Source of the DNA: Oscillospiraceae bacterium
Lineage (GTDB): Bacteria; Bacillota; Clostridia; Oscillospirales; Ruminococcaceae
DNA: 36,455 nucleotides
NCBI GenBank assembly: GCA_017438745.1
Contig: JAFRUS010000098.1
Location: 1 to 36,455, forward strand
Direction: 5' to 3'
The stretch's first letter is position 1. The number at the start of each line of letters is the position of its first letter. Both the position numbers and the translations under genes were made by a program. Below the pieces are notes generated by a model. That model was not told where the DNA came from. It did not search any database and saw only the letters and a program-made list of their open reading frames with translations. Positions 7,983 to 15,758 of the stretch are shown here, piece after piece.

Positions 7983-9395
7983 TTACTGTCTGCTGCCTTC
8001 TTTTTCTCTTGAAGTATCCGGCTTAAGATCTTCAAGTGTAACGTCAACGTCGTAGTAATTTCTGTTTCTTACAACAGTAAGGCGAAGTGTGTCTCCGGCA
8101 TTGAGGTCCTTGAGTGCTGCCTTAAGGTCATCAGCACAGGATACAAGTTCACCGTCAGCTCCGACGATGATGTCGCCGGCCTTTATACCCGCCTTGTCAG
8201 CAGGACCGTTTTCATTGACGCTTACGACCTGCACACCGCTGGTACCAGATGCGCCTCTGCCCTGATAAGCAGATCCGCTCTTGGAAAGATCCTTGTATGT
8301 GATACCGAGCTGCGGACGGCCTGTAACATAGCCGTGAGCTGTAAGATCGTCGATGATCTTCTTGGCGTCATCTATCGGGATGGCAAAGCCAAGTCCTTCA
8401 ATAGTAGCAGTTGATGATGAATATGAAGATGAAAGCTTCATGGAGTTGATACCTATTACCTGACCGTACTGGTTGATAAGCGGGCCGCCGGAGTTACCGT
8501 TGTTAATAGCCGCATCGGTCTGGATAAGCTTCATTGTTGTATCGTTTACCGAGATCTCACGGTTGAGACCTGAGATATATCCGGCTGTAAGTGTACCGAA
8601 AAGATCGAATCCGAGAGGATTACCGATAGCAAGTGCAGGATCGCCGACTTTGAGGCTTTCCGAGCTGCCGAACTCAGCAGGAGTCATTTCATCCTTGGCA
8701 TCAGCCTTTAAAACCGCAAGGTCAGTCTGTCTGTCGTAACCTACTATTGTTGCATCGTACTCAGTCTCGTCAGCAAGTCTGATGGTGATCTTCTTGGCAA
8801 CACCGAGATCATCGTCGCAGATAACGTGTGCATTTGTAAGAATGTAGCCGTCCTTCGACATTACTATACCTGTACCTGTGCCCGGAACTTCCTGTGTAAC
8901 GGTATCGGAACCGAATCCCCAGAAGTCAAAGGTCTGGCTCTGCTGTTCGAAAACAGATGTAACGCCCACAACTGACGGAAGAACCTTTCTGTAGATTGCC
9001 TGAGTTGAAAGTGTCTCGCCCTTTGCCTGAACATTGACAAGGCTCTGATCGGTCAGATTATCGGTCTTGCTGTTTTCAGCTTCTTCTGTCTTTTCATCAG
9101 ACTCTTCGCTCTCCTCCTTTGACGGAAGCTTTCTGCTTTCAGAGAATGAAGGACGCTTATCCTTTGTCTGTGAAATAAACGGAACACCGTTTTCGTCTAT
9201 ATATTTGTAGCCAGCTATTGAACCTACTGAAACTGCAGCCATGCATAATACGAGAAGAACCGACTTGAACGCTTTTGCTGCGCCGTGTTTCTTTTTAGGC
9301 GGTTCTGCTGTATTATTCACATCCTGCTGAACAGGTCCGTTTGTTCCGCCTGAAGGATCATAACTGTAGCTGTACTGATCATTATTGTCATACAT
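7983..9395 (-). CDS. HtrA/DegP-like membrane-anchored serine protease
   Basis: A 470-aa envelope quality-control protease. It has a cytoplasmic N-terminus of about 43 residues, one transmembrane helix at 44-63, an acidic Ser/Glu-rich linker (85-115), a trypsin-like domain and one C-terminal PDZ domain (about 370-460). The catalytic triad is H190 (TNAH), D225 (TDLAVL) and S302 (GNSGG). The start ATG has GAGAGGAAG about ten bases upstream. It appears to be a single gene with its terminator shared with the convergent sensor gene. A second HtrA at 26797 is clearly different in the N-terminal and PDZ parts. Confidence 0.96.
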   Translation of the reverse strand: MYDNNDQYSYSYDPSGGTNGPVQQDVNNTAEPPKKKHGAAKAFKSVLLVLCMAAVSVGSIAGYKYIDENGVPFISQTKDKRPSFSESRKLPSKEESEESDEKTEEAENSKTDNLTDQSLVNVQAKGETLSTQAIYRKVLPSVVGVTSVFEQQSQTFDFWGFGSDTVTQEVPGTGTGIVMSKDGYILTNAHVICDDDLGVAKKITIRLADETEYDATIVGYDRQTDLAVLKADAKDEMTPAEFGSSESLKVGDPALAIGNPLGFDLFGTLTAGYISGLNREISVNDTTMKLIQTDAAINNGNSGGPLINQYGQVIGINSMKLSSSYSSSTATIEGLGFAIPIDDAKKIIDDLTAHGYVTGRPQLGITYKDLSKSGSAYQGRGASGTSGVQVVSVNENGPADKAGIKAGDIIVGADGELVSCADDLKAALKDLNAGDTLRLTVVRNRNYYDVDVTLEDLKPDTSREKEGSRQ

Positions 9396-9812
9396 GATAT
9401 CATTACTTCCTCTCTGTTTTGTCCATTGTTTATAATTTTAATCTTTAATGTGATAACCATATGATAACTTACAGAAATATTCTTCACAGCAGGCGACAAA
9501 GATAAAAAACAAGATAAAAACGTCAGAAGGATATGCGCGGTTTCACACGTTCCCCCGCCCTGATACCTGTGCATTTTCAACATATCTCACGTGGAATATA
9601 TATGTATTCATACAAAGTTGATTTAGGGTTCAAACATTTCTGCCTTCATGAATGTTATATATATGTGATCAGAAAAAAACAAACCTCATTTAGTACAGAT
9701 TTTTATTGAACAAATCAGCACTGAATGATATAATCAGAGTAACCACAGGCCGGATGGCCGATGATACGAAACAAAAAGAAGATCACATAAATAAGAACGG
9801 AAGGTGAACACT
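9396..9812. other. divergent intergenic region
   Basis: This holds promoters in both directions. On the minus strand, TTATCA (9451-9456) and TATAAA (9429-9434) with a 16-bp spacer are a moderate candidate for htrA. On the plus strand a good promoter at 9706-9734 serves the dockerin gene. Between them is AT-rich sequence with no supportable gene. Confidence 0.5.
9706..9734 (+). promoter_or_regulatory. promoter of the dockerin protein gene
   Basis: TTGAAC (9706-9711), a 17-bp spacer and TATAAT (9729-9734). The leader to the ATG at 9813 is about 70 nt. Confidence 0.75.
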
Positions 9813-11702
9813 ATGAAAACAAGAAAAACACTGGCTTTTGCCACAGCAGCTCTTACAGCATTTATGCCGCTTTCATACGCAGGCACTGCATTAAATAATA
9901 TTCCTGCAGTATCCGCAGAAGAACAGGCGGCTGCAGTCAATCTCCCTGAATGGGTGCCGTCAAACTTTAAAGAAGCACTCGACTTCCGCAACAGATACGG
10001 AGCAACACATATCGAGGACGGATTCTTATGCGTTCTTTTCACGGAAAGAAACAGTCATTCAGAAGAGGATGAAGATCAGTATTCCGTTATCGAAGGAACT
10101 ATGGTCGAAGACGGCAGCGGCATGAAGGAAGAACACGGTCTTGTTACCATGGAACTTTATCACCACACTTTTACCTCTGACGAACTCGACCTTCCTTCAG
10201 GTCCTCAGTTTGAAGTCGTTGTTTACAAGGCTAAAAAGGCCGGAGAATTCAATGTAAGACTTTTCGACAAGGCTCTTGAAAACACAGACTGCATTATGCC
10301 GTCATATAGTTTTTCCGTAAGTGACAAGCTTGAAATCATCGAAACGGATCTTCACGCCTGGGTGCCTGACTGCTCGACCGAGTTTGAAAATTATAAAAAC
10401 AAATACGGCGAAGTCGGAACCTACGAAGGCAAATATCTCACATTCTGCATGGAAAGCAACGCCGGAACTCCATACAACTGGACTGATTTCGGTCACAATA
10501 CCGAAGGCGGTATTTTAGGAAACTACGGCTCATTTGACTGCAGTCCTGTAAACGCCATGCCGCTCGAAGGCGGAAAAATAAACACCATAAATGTCTACTT
10601 TCCGGAAAAAGACGGACCTGCTACAGTATCATGGAAACTAGCAAAAACTTTCGGTGATGAGGAAGTCGCAGAGACGCTTTCTGCCAACTGTATTATTACC
10701 GATGATGCAAGTGCGATCCTTCTCGGAAACAATGTACGTATAAAATTTGTGGACAGCGAAACCGGAGATCTGCTTAACTTTCCAAATGAGAAAGAACCGG
10801 TTATGTTTTTCCCGACCATAGGATATAAAACGGAAGACGGTTCATATATTTACGCAGATCTGGCACTGGGCGTTGACAGCAATCCTTACATCTGGAAAAC
10901 GACACATCATAAAGCGGATCTTTTTGACCTTGATCAGATACAGCAGAGCAGCATCCCGGAAGGATATACACTTACCGGCAATTACCGTGAAATAAAGGAA
11001 TACGATAACGGCGCATTGGATTATACCTTTAAGGTAAGTAAATTTGTTGCCGGCGACATAACCGGAGACGGAAAAACAAGCATTCTCGATGCAGTCACAC
11101 TCCAGAACTGGCTTATCGGCTCAGAAGGCACCACACTTAATAATGCCGGCGCAGCCGATATAAACGGTGACGGAAAAATAAACGTTCTCGACCTCTGCTG
11201 CATAAAGCAGATACTCCTTAACAGTAATCAGAACAGCGACCAGAAGCCAACTGATCCAACACCTGATGAAAACACCGATCATTTCAACGCTGAATATATA
11301 AGAACATATATAAACACAAGTGACACTGATATTACATTCCCGGGACATGTGATCATAAAGAGTCAGAAAGAGTTTGAAGCATTTCTGAATAAATACGGTT
11401 CTTCCGGCATCTCCGATAAGACAAAGAAACTATTTGCGGATGCAAAAGCGAAATACACCGACGAATGGTTTTCTGACAACAGTCTTTTCATCGCTCTGCT
11501 TCAAGAGGGCAGCGGTTCGATAAAGCATGTCGTAACGAATGTCACAAATGATGAAGTGACCATTGAACGCTGGTCTCCGATGGTCCAGACCGCCGATATG
11601 GCCTGGTGGTGCATATTAGTCGAAGGTGACAAGTCTCTGACTTTCTCAGAAAACACAAAACTCGTTATGAAGACCGTCGAAGGTCCTATGTCTGATAACT
11701 GA
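9813..11702 (+). CDS. secreted dockerin protein with duplicated N-terminal module
   Basis: The 629-aa protein starts with a signal peptide (Lys/Arg start, hydrophobic core, AVSAEEQ cleavage region near residue 36). Two similar modules follow, each opening with a WVP motif and a KYG/RYG segment (about 42-180 and 183-300). A type I dockerin lies at about 413-475 with two calcium-binding repeats (GDITGDGKTS and ADINGDGKIN). The C-terminal 140 residues form an unrecognised domain, distantly like PrcB_C-type domains at best. No glycosidase, protease or lyase motif is visible. The dockerin implies attachment to a cellulosome scaffold by cohesin. The ATG at 9813 has GGAAGG eight bases upstream. An internal rather than terminal dockerin is common in R. 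flavefaciens proteins. Confidence 0.85.
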   Translation: MKTRKTLAFATAALTAFMPLSYAGTALNNIPAVSAEEQAAAVNLPEWVPSNFKEALDFRNRYGATHIEDGFLCVLFTERNSHSEEDEDQYSVIEGTMVEDGSGMKEEHGLVTMELYHHTFTSDELDLPSGPQFEVVVYKAKKAGEFNVRLFDKALENTDCIMPSYSFSVSDKLEIIETDLHAWVPDCSTEFENYKNKYGEVGTYEGKYLTFCMESNAGTPYNWTDFGHNTEGGILGNYGSFDCSPVNAMPLEGGKINTINVYFPEKDGPATVSWKLAKTFGDEEVAETLSANCIITDDASAILLGNNVRIKFVDSETGDLLNFPNEKEPVMFFPTIGYKTEDGSYIYADLALGVDSNPYIWKTTHHKADLFDLDQIQQSSIPEGYTLTGNYREIKEYDNGALDYTFKVSKFVAGDITGDGKTSILDAVTLQNWLIGSEGTTLNNAGAADINGDGKINVLDLCCIKQILLNSNQNSDQKPTDPTPDENTDHFNAEYIRTYINTSDTDITFPGHVIIKSQKEFEAFLNKYGSSGISDKTKKLFADAKAKYTDEWFSDNSLFIALLQEGSGSIKHVVTNVTNDEVTIERWSPMVQTADMAWWCILVEGDKSLTFSENTKLVMKTVEGPMSDN

Positions 11703-11747
11703 TAAAATTTTTGTAACACCTGCCAAAAGAGGCTTTAAATATTTGAC

Positions 11748-11805
11748 GAACAGCATATCCTGCTCACGTAAATACGCGTGTACGGATATGCTGTTCTGCT
11801 TTTTA
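11748..11805 (+). terminator. terminator of the dockerin protein gene
   Basis: A perfect 13-bp stem (11748-11760 with 11784-11796) encloses a 23-base loop that itself can pair (CACG/CGTG), followed by a T-run (11800-11804). It lies 46 bases after the stop. Confidence 0.75.
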
Positions 11806-11910
11806 ATCAGCGTTTTTCAGAGAACCGCTGATTTATGATTAAATCAATGTGGCGAAGCCCCGCCCTCTCCCCCTGCAGATCCGGCTTGGCCGGATCTGCA
11901 GCTTATTCTC
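11806..11910 (+). repeat. three-hairpin dispersed repeat, copy A
   Basis: Hairpin 1 is partly degraded (CTGATTTA/TAAATCA, near 11828-11847). Hairpin 2 retains GGCGAAGCC (11851-11859). Hairpin 3 is a perfect 13-bp stem (11873-11885 with 11889-11901) with a three-base loop. It lies directly behind the terminator of the dockerin gene, in an intergenic gap. The remainder, 11911-12020, holds the promoter of the next gene. Confidence 0.8.
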
Positions 11911-11927
11911 TTAATTTATGTTCACTA

Positions 11928-11956
11928 TTTACAAACCGCCGTATAAATGTTATCAT
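11928..11956 (+). promoter_or_regulatory. candidate promoter of the four-helix membrane protein gene
   Basis: TTTACA (11928-11933), a 17-bp spacer and TATCAT (11951-11956). This is a moderate match located between repeat copy A and the ATG at 12021. Confidence 0.5.
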
Positions 11957-12020
11957 TTATAGTGTACTGTCATTTTAAAAGAATGCGTACATACAAGTAA
12001 AAAACGGGGATGGATCATTT

Positions 12021-12998
12021 ATGTCTTACAAGTATATCAACGAAGATAAGTTCAAAAACGACAGGGCGAAAAATTCAAGGATCAGCGGTATAGTCACCAT
12101 GATCATCGGCGCCGTGTTCTGGTTTATCGCAATATTCCTGACCATACAGGAGCATGACAAAGGCTTCCTTATTATGTTTGGCATAATCGGTCTTTTCTTT
12201 ATAATCGGCGGAATCTATATCTACAACCAGGTAAAGGTTATAGAAAAGAAACTGCGCGCTCTTGATGATCCGAACAGTAAAAGTTATAAAAAGAAGCAGG
12301 CGGAACTTGAAGAAGAAAGGCAGAGATATCTTAAGAACGCTGAAAAACATAAAAGCCTTAAGTTTATTCTCCGCTTCAGAAAAACCGTAATCAGTTTTAT
12401 TTTAACTTTTATCTGTGTCGCACTGACACTGTTTTTCATGCTTATAGGAACCATATCTATAATACTTCTGATATTCGACTTCTGTCTGATCGTTTCATTT
12501 ATTTACACTCTTGGCGGCGGACAGTACCGTGTGCTGATGAGCGGATACGCTGAACACGGTCTTGACAGAGATGAAGCTGAAAGCGATTTTGCAGAAAGCA
12601 GAGCCTACATGGTGTCAAACGATGTTATGTCAGTAAGCAGCCGTTTCTTTCTTTCCACTTCGGAAGCAATAATACTCTCACTTGAAGATATTGTATGGGT
12701 ATACAGTTCGTTCGACATTATTGACCACTATCGCCGCGGAGGAATGTACAACTACAGCACACGCCAGTACTGCCTGATGTTCGGACTGGATAACGGAATG
12801 CTCATAAAAGCGCAGTGTCCGGAATCACTTTGTCCGCTTATCATAGACGACGTTGTCCAGAACGGCTACTCCATTACCTCCGGCTATTCCGACGAACTAA
12901 TGGAGCTCTTTACCGCCGACCCGGAACATTTCAGAAACGCGGTCAAACCGACAGAAAACATCACTTACACACCTGTCGGTCCGGAGTTCAAGGCATAA
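12021..12998 (+). CDS. four-helix membrane protein, unknown
   Basis: I cannot name this 325-aa protein. Two transmembrane helices at about 21-42 and 48-69 form a hairpin. A charged, likely coiled-coil cytoplasmic stretch follows (about 71-112, rich in Lys/Glu with EKKLRAL and ELEEERQR). Two more helices lie at about 119-141 and 143-163. A soluble C-terminal domain of about 155 residues contains a central beta-rich part (SSRFFLSTSEAIILSLEDIVWVY). The layout resembles DUF6709/YcxB-type PH-like membrane proteins found in Clostridia, but that is only a resemblance. Its ribosome site is weak (GGGGATGGA). It is flanked by repeat copies A and B. Confidence 0.7.
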   Translation: MSYKYINEDKFKNDRAKNSRISGIVTMIIGAVFWFIAIFLTIQEHDKGFLIMFGIIGLFFIIGGIYIYNQVKVIEKKLRALDDPNSKSYKKKQAELEEERQRYLKNAEKHKSLKFILRFRKTVISFILTFICVALTLFFMLIGTISIILLIFDFCLIVSFIYTLGGGQYRVLMSGYAEHGLDRDEAESDFAESRAYMVSNDVMSVSSRFFLSTSEAIILSLEDIVWVYSSFDIIDHYRRGGMYNYSTRQYCLMFGLDNGMLIKAQCPESLCPLIIDDVVQNGYSITSGYSDELMELFTADPEHFRNAVKPTENITYTPVGPEFKA

Positions 12999-13004
12999 CT
13001 GCGA

Positions 13005-13115
13005 AAGCGCTGATTTATTTATAAATCAGCGTGGGACACGGGACGAAGCCCCGTAATCTCCCCATCTCGGCAATCCGGCAAAGCCGGATTGCTGACTTAA
13101 TCAGTGTTTATCGTT
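13005..13115 (+). repeat. three-hairpin dispersed repeat, copy B
   Basis: Hairpin 1 is a perfect 11-bp stem (13008-13018 with 13021-13031). Hairpin 2 pairs 13038-13044 with 13048-13054 around GAA with one mismatch. Hairpin 3 is a perfect 10-bp stem (13070-13079 with 13083-13092). It ends in ATCAGTGTTT and fills the gap between two plus-strand genes. Confidence 0.85.
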
Positions 13116-13139
13116 TAATATAAATGAAAGGAAATAACT

Positions 13140-14471
13140 ATGACAAACATACCAGAGCAGGTTCAGACTGCCCTCCGCCTCCTGACGGAAGCGGGTTTTG
13201 AAGCATATATCGTCGGAGGATGCGTCCGTGACTATCTCCTCGGACGAACGCCTCACGACTACGACGTTACCACCAACGCACTTCCGGAGCAGACGCAGTC
13301 CGTTTTTAAAGATTACAGATGCATAGACGTTGGAATACAGCACGGTACTGTAGCTGTAATCATCGATAAAATGCAGATAGAAATAACCACCTACCGTATT
13401 GACGGAGAATATTCCGACAAGCGTCACCCTGAGTCGGTAACTTTTTCTACTGAACTGAAAGATGACCTTTCAAGACGCGACTTTACGGTAAACGCCCTTG
13501 CATGCAGCGCGGACGGAACCATCGTGGACTGTTTCGGAGGCAGAGAGGATCTTGAAAACAAAATGATCCGCTGTGTCGGCGAAGCTGAAAAGCGCTTTGA
13601 CGAGGATGCACTCCGCATAATGCGTGCGGTACGTTTCGCATCCCAGCTTGATTTCACCATAGCAGACGATACGGAAAAGCAGATCTTCCTTTTAAAGGAC
13701 ACACTTAAAATGATATCAGCCGAAAGACTGCGCACCGAGCTTGAAAAGCTTTTATGCGGAAAATCGGTATATAAGATACTTATGAAATACCACGAGATCC
13801 TTGAAGTATTCATTCCGGAAATAACACCTACGGTCGGTTTTGAGCAGCACAGCAAATACCACGGATACACTGTCTGGGAACACACCGTGAGAGCCGTTAT
13901 GAATGCGGAAAACACTGAGGAATACAGGATCACGATGCTTCTCCACGACATTGCAAAACCGGACTGTTTTCTTCTTACGCCGGACGGCAGAGGCCATTTC
14001 AAAAAGCATCCGGAAAAAGGTGCTGTCAAAGCCGAAGCTATCTTAAAGCGTCTTAAGTACGACAATAAAACAATCAAAAACGTCACAACTCTTATAAAGT
14101 ACCACGACTTTGAATTCAGGTCACGTCAGGATGTAAAGCATGTGCTTTCAGAAATAGGCACCGAACTTTTCTATAAGCTCCTTGAAGTACAGCGTGCCGA
14201 CGGAGTTTCAAAGGACGGTGTATGTGCAAGCAGCTTAAACGATCTTGACTGGCTGCGTGAAACTGCCGATGACATACTCGCAAAAAATGAATGTCTTACA
14301 TTAAAGGATCTCGACATAAACGGAAATCAGCTCATGAGTGAAGGATTCACCGGCACACAGATAGGCAAAGCGCTGAACAGTATGCTTGATGCCGTGCTGG
14401 ATGACAAACTTGAAAACAGATACAACAAGCTTCTGGAATTCGCCAAGAACGGCGGACATAGCAAAGAATAA
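13140..14471 (+). CDS. cca: CCA tRNA nucleotidyltransferase with HD domain
   Basis: The class II CCA-adding enzyme builds or repairs the 3' CCA of tRNAs. It has 443 aa. The head carries IVGGCVRDYLLG (24-35) and the metal-binding HDYD (D40, D42). SRRDFTVNAL (111-120) and EDALRIMRAVRFAS follow as the neck and tRNA-handling motifs. A C-terminal HD-type domain contains LLHDIAKPD. The ATG follows AAAGGA. Both tRNA genes in this window lack an encoded CCA, so the enzyme is needed for their maturation. It is preceded by repeat copy B and followed by a bidirectional terminator. Confidence 0.97.
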   Translation: MTNIPEQVQTALRLLTEAGFEAYIVGGCVRDYLLGRTPHDYDVTTNALPEQTQSVFKDYRCIDVGIQHGTVAVIIDKMQIEITTYRIDGEYSDKRHPESVTFSTELKDDLSRRDFTVNALACSADGTIVDCFGGREDLENKMIRCVGEAEKRFDEDALRIMRAVRFASQLDFTIADDTEKQIFLLKDTLKMISAERLRTELEKLLCGKSVYKILMKYHEILEVFIPEITPTVGFEQHSKYHGYTVWEHTVRAVMNAENTEEYRITMLLHDIAKPDCFLLTPDGRGHFKKHPEKGAVKAEAILKRLKYDNKTIKNVTTLIKYHDFEFRSRQDVKHVLSEIGTELFYKLLEVQRADGVSKDGVCASSLNDLDWLRETADDILAKNECLTLKDLDINGNQLMSEGFTGTQIGKALNSMLDAVLDDKLENRYNKLLEFAKNGGHSKE

Positions 14472-14473
14472 AC

Positions 14474-14511
14474 AAAAGGCGCATACCTCAGGCGGGGTAT
14501 GCACCTTTTTT
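14474..14511. terminator. bidirectional terminator between cca and the LacI gene
   Basis: Stem 14474-14486 pairs with 14494-14507 with one internal mismatch. A T-run follows on the plus strand and TTTTGTTTATT on the minus strand. Confidence 0.85.
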
Positions 14512-14517
14512 AGTATT

Positions 14518-15513
14518 TTATTTTCTTTCAGTTGACTGACGGAACAGCAGCTTGTGATCAAGGAATATCCTTCCGCTGTTGTTCTTTCCGGATATGTTTT
14601 CGATAACGAGCTTGGCTACCATTTTTCCGATTTCGAAGCAAGGCTGTTCAACTGTCGTAATTGACGGAGTATACATCTCAGCCATGCTGATGTTATCGAA
14701 ACCGATGACAGAAAAATCACGGCCGATCTTAATGCCGAATTCCGTGGCTTTCTTGATAAATCCTGCTGCAAGAAGATCAGAAATTGCGAATACGGCAGTA
14801 GGCTTGTTTTCCATACGGTTAAAGTATTCCGCAGCCTTCATTCCGCTTGTGTAGTCATAGGTATCTCTGAAAAGATAGCGCTCATCAAACTCAAGTCCGC
14901 AGTCCTTAAGTGCGCGCATGTATCCCTCTTCACGTTCAACGGATGAAGGGGCGCGTACTACTGTTGACACCATTCCGATTTTTTTGTGACCGATGGACGC
15001 AAGATACTTTACTGCATCGTAAGCAGCCTTTTCATTGTCGATCATTACCGTAAGTATGTCCGAACCCTGACGCGGTTCACAGCAGAGCGCTATGCAGTAC
15101 TGGTCAGCCAGATCGTTAAGCGTCTTATCGTCAAGTACAGTACCCATGAGAACAGCAGCATCGACCGTTCTGTTTCTGAGCATTCCGAGTAGTCTTTCCT
15201 CGTGAGGAGCGTAACTGTTGGTCATGCTCATGAAAACATCGTATCCGTTATTCAGTGCCTCGATCTGCATTCCGTGCAGTATTTCACTGTAGTAGGTCTG
15301 CTCGGTGGAAGGCACCAGTGCAAGTATTACATTGGTCTCACGCTTTCTGAGATTTCGACCCAGAAAATTCGGCTTGTAGTTAAGTTCTTTTATCGCCCTG
15401 TTTACCTTTTCAGCCGTTTCAGGCGCCACCACGGAACTGTTGTTGAGTACTCGTGAAATGGTTGCAACAGATACTCCTGCGTGTTTAGCAACATCTTTTA
15501 TCGTAGCTTCCAA
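14518..15513 (-). CDS. LacI-family transcriptional regulator
   Basis: A 331-aa DNA-binding repressor or activator. The N-terminal helix-turn-helix is ATIKDVAKHAGVSVATISRVLN (about residues 3-24), with the hinge helix segment LGRNLRKRETNVI, then a periplasmic-binding-protein-like effector domain ending in SITTVEQP and the usual C-terminal LLFRQST. I chose a TTG start at 15513 because GGAGAGAG lies just upstream and the HTH then begins at residue 3, as in the family. A longer frame would add 44 unrelated residues. It is divergent from the first CBM22-GGDEF gene. The effector is probably a sugar or oligosaccharide by family, not shown here. Confidence 0.95.
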   Translation of the reverse strand: MEATIKDVAKHAGVSVATISRVLNNSSVVAPETAEKVNRAIKELNYKPNFLGRNLRKRETNVILALVPSTEQTYYSEILHGMQIEALNNGYDVFMSMTNSYAPHEERLLGMLRNRTVDAAVLMGTVLDDKTLNDLADQYCIALCCEPRQGSDILTVMIDNEKAAYDAVKYLASIGHKKIGMVSTVVRAPSSVEREEGYMRALKDCGLEFDERYLFRDTYDYTSGMKAAEYFNRMENKPTAVFAISDLLAAGFIKKATEFGIKIGRDFSVIGFDNISMAEMYTPSITTVEQPCFEIGKMVAKLVIENISGKNNSGRIFLDHKLLFRQSTERK

Positions 15514-15589
15514 AATTCTCTCTCCATTCTTGTATATCTGTACACTTAATGCGAACATAAACGAACGCAAACTGTGATTACTCCGAGAA

Positions 15590-15604
15590 ATAAAACGTTT
15601 ACAT
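15590..15604. promoter_or_regulatory. LacI/CcpA-type operator candidate
   Basis: ATAAAACGTTTACAT is centred on ACGT and matches the cre/LacI operator pattern at nearly all fixed positions when read on the minus strand. It lies about 15-25 bases downstream of the LacI-gene -10, in the leader, a position suited to autoregulation. Confidence 0.5.
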
Positions 15605-15616
15605 TGATCTATTTCC

Positions 15617-15645
15617 ATTATAACAGATTCAACAGAAAATTGCAA
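15617..15645 (-). promoter_or_regulatory. promoter of the LacI-family gene
   Basis: On the minus strand TTGCAA (15640-15645), a 17-bp spacer and TATAAT (15617-15622), with a TG extension. The leader to the TTG start is about 95 nt and contains the operator-like site. Confidence 0.75.
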
Positions 15646-15691
15646 CTATGCATCAGAAAGCATAGACAAAATCCCTCACATGTGTTATAAT
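15646..15691 (+). promoter_or_regulatory. promoter of the first CBM22-GGDEF gene, with inverted repeats
   Basis: TAGACA (15663-15668), a 17-bp spacer and TATAAT (15686-15691) with TG at 15682-15683. An inverted repeat, CTATGC (15646-15651) with GCATAG (15660-15665), overlaps the -35, and CACATGTG (15677-15684) is a palindrome in the spacer. Either could be a regulator site. Confidence 0.65.
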
Positions 15692-15713
15692 GATTTATCA
15701 TAAAACACTATAC

Positions 15714-15738
15714 ATGAATCAGGAAAACACTGATTCAT
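15714..15738 (+). repeat. leader hairpin resembling a dispersed-repeat end
   Basis: A perfect 9-bp stem (15714-15722 with 15730-15738) lies in the leader of the first CBM22-GGDEF gene. The core GGAAAACACTGATT is close to the inverted end sequence of the dispersed repeats (GGAAAACGCTGATT in copy E), so it may be a solitary remnant. Confidence 0.4.
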
Positions 15739-15758
15739 ACTTTTAACAGGTAAAATAT

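Noticed and set aside
13424..14086. Minus-strand frame of 220 codons opposite cca
   Set aside because: It is antisense to a well conserved gene, has no ribosome site and is rich in Ser/Phe as expected for a shadow frame.
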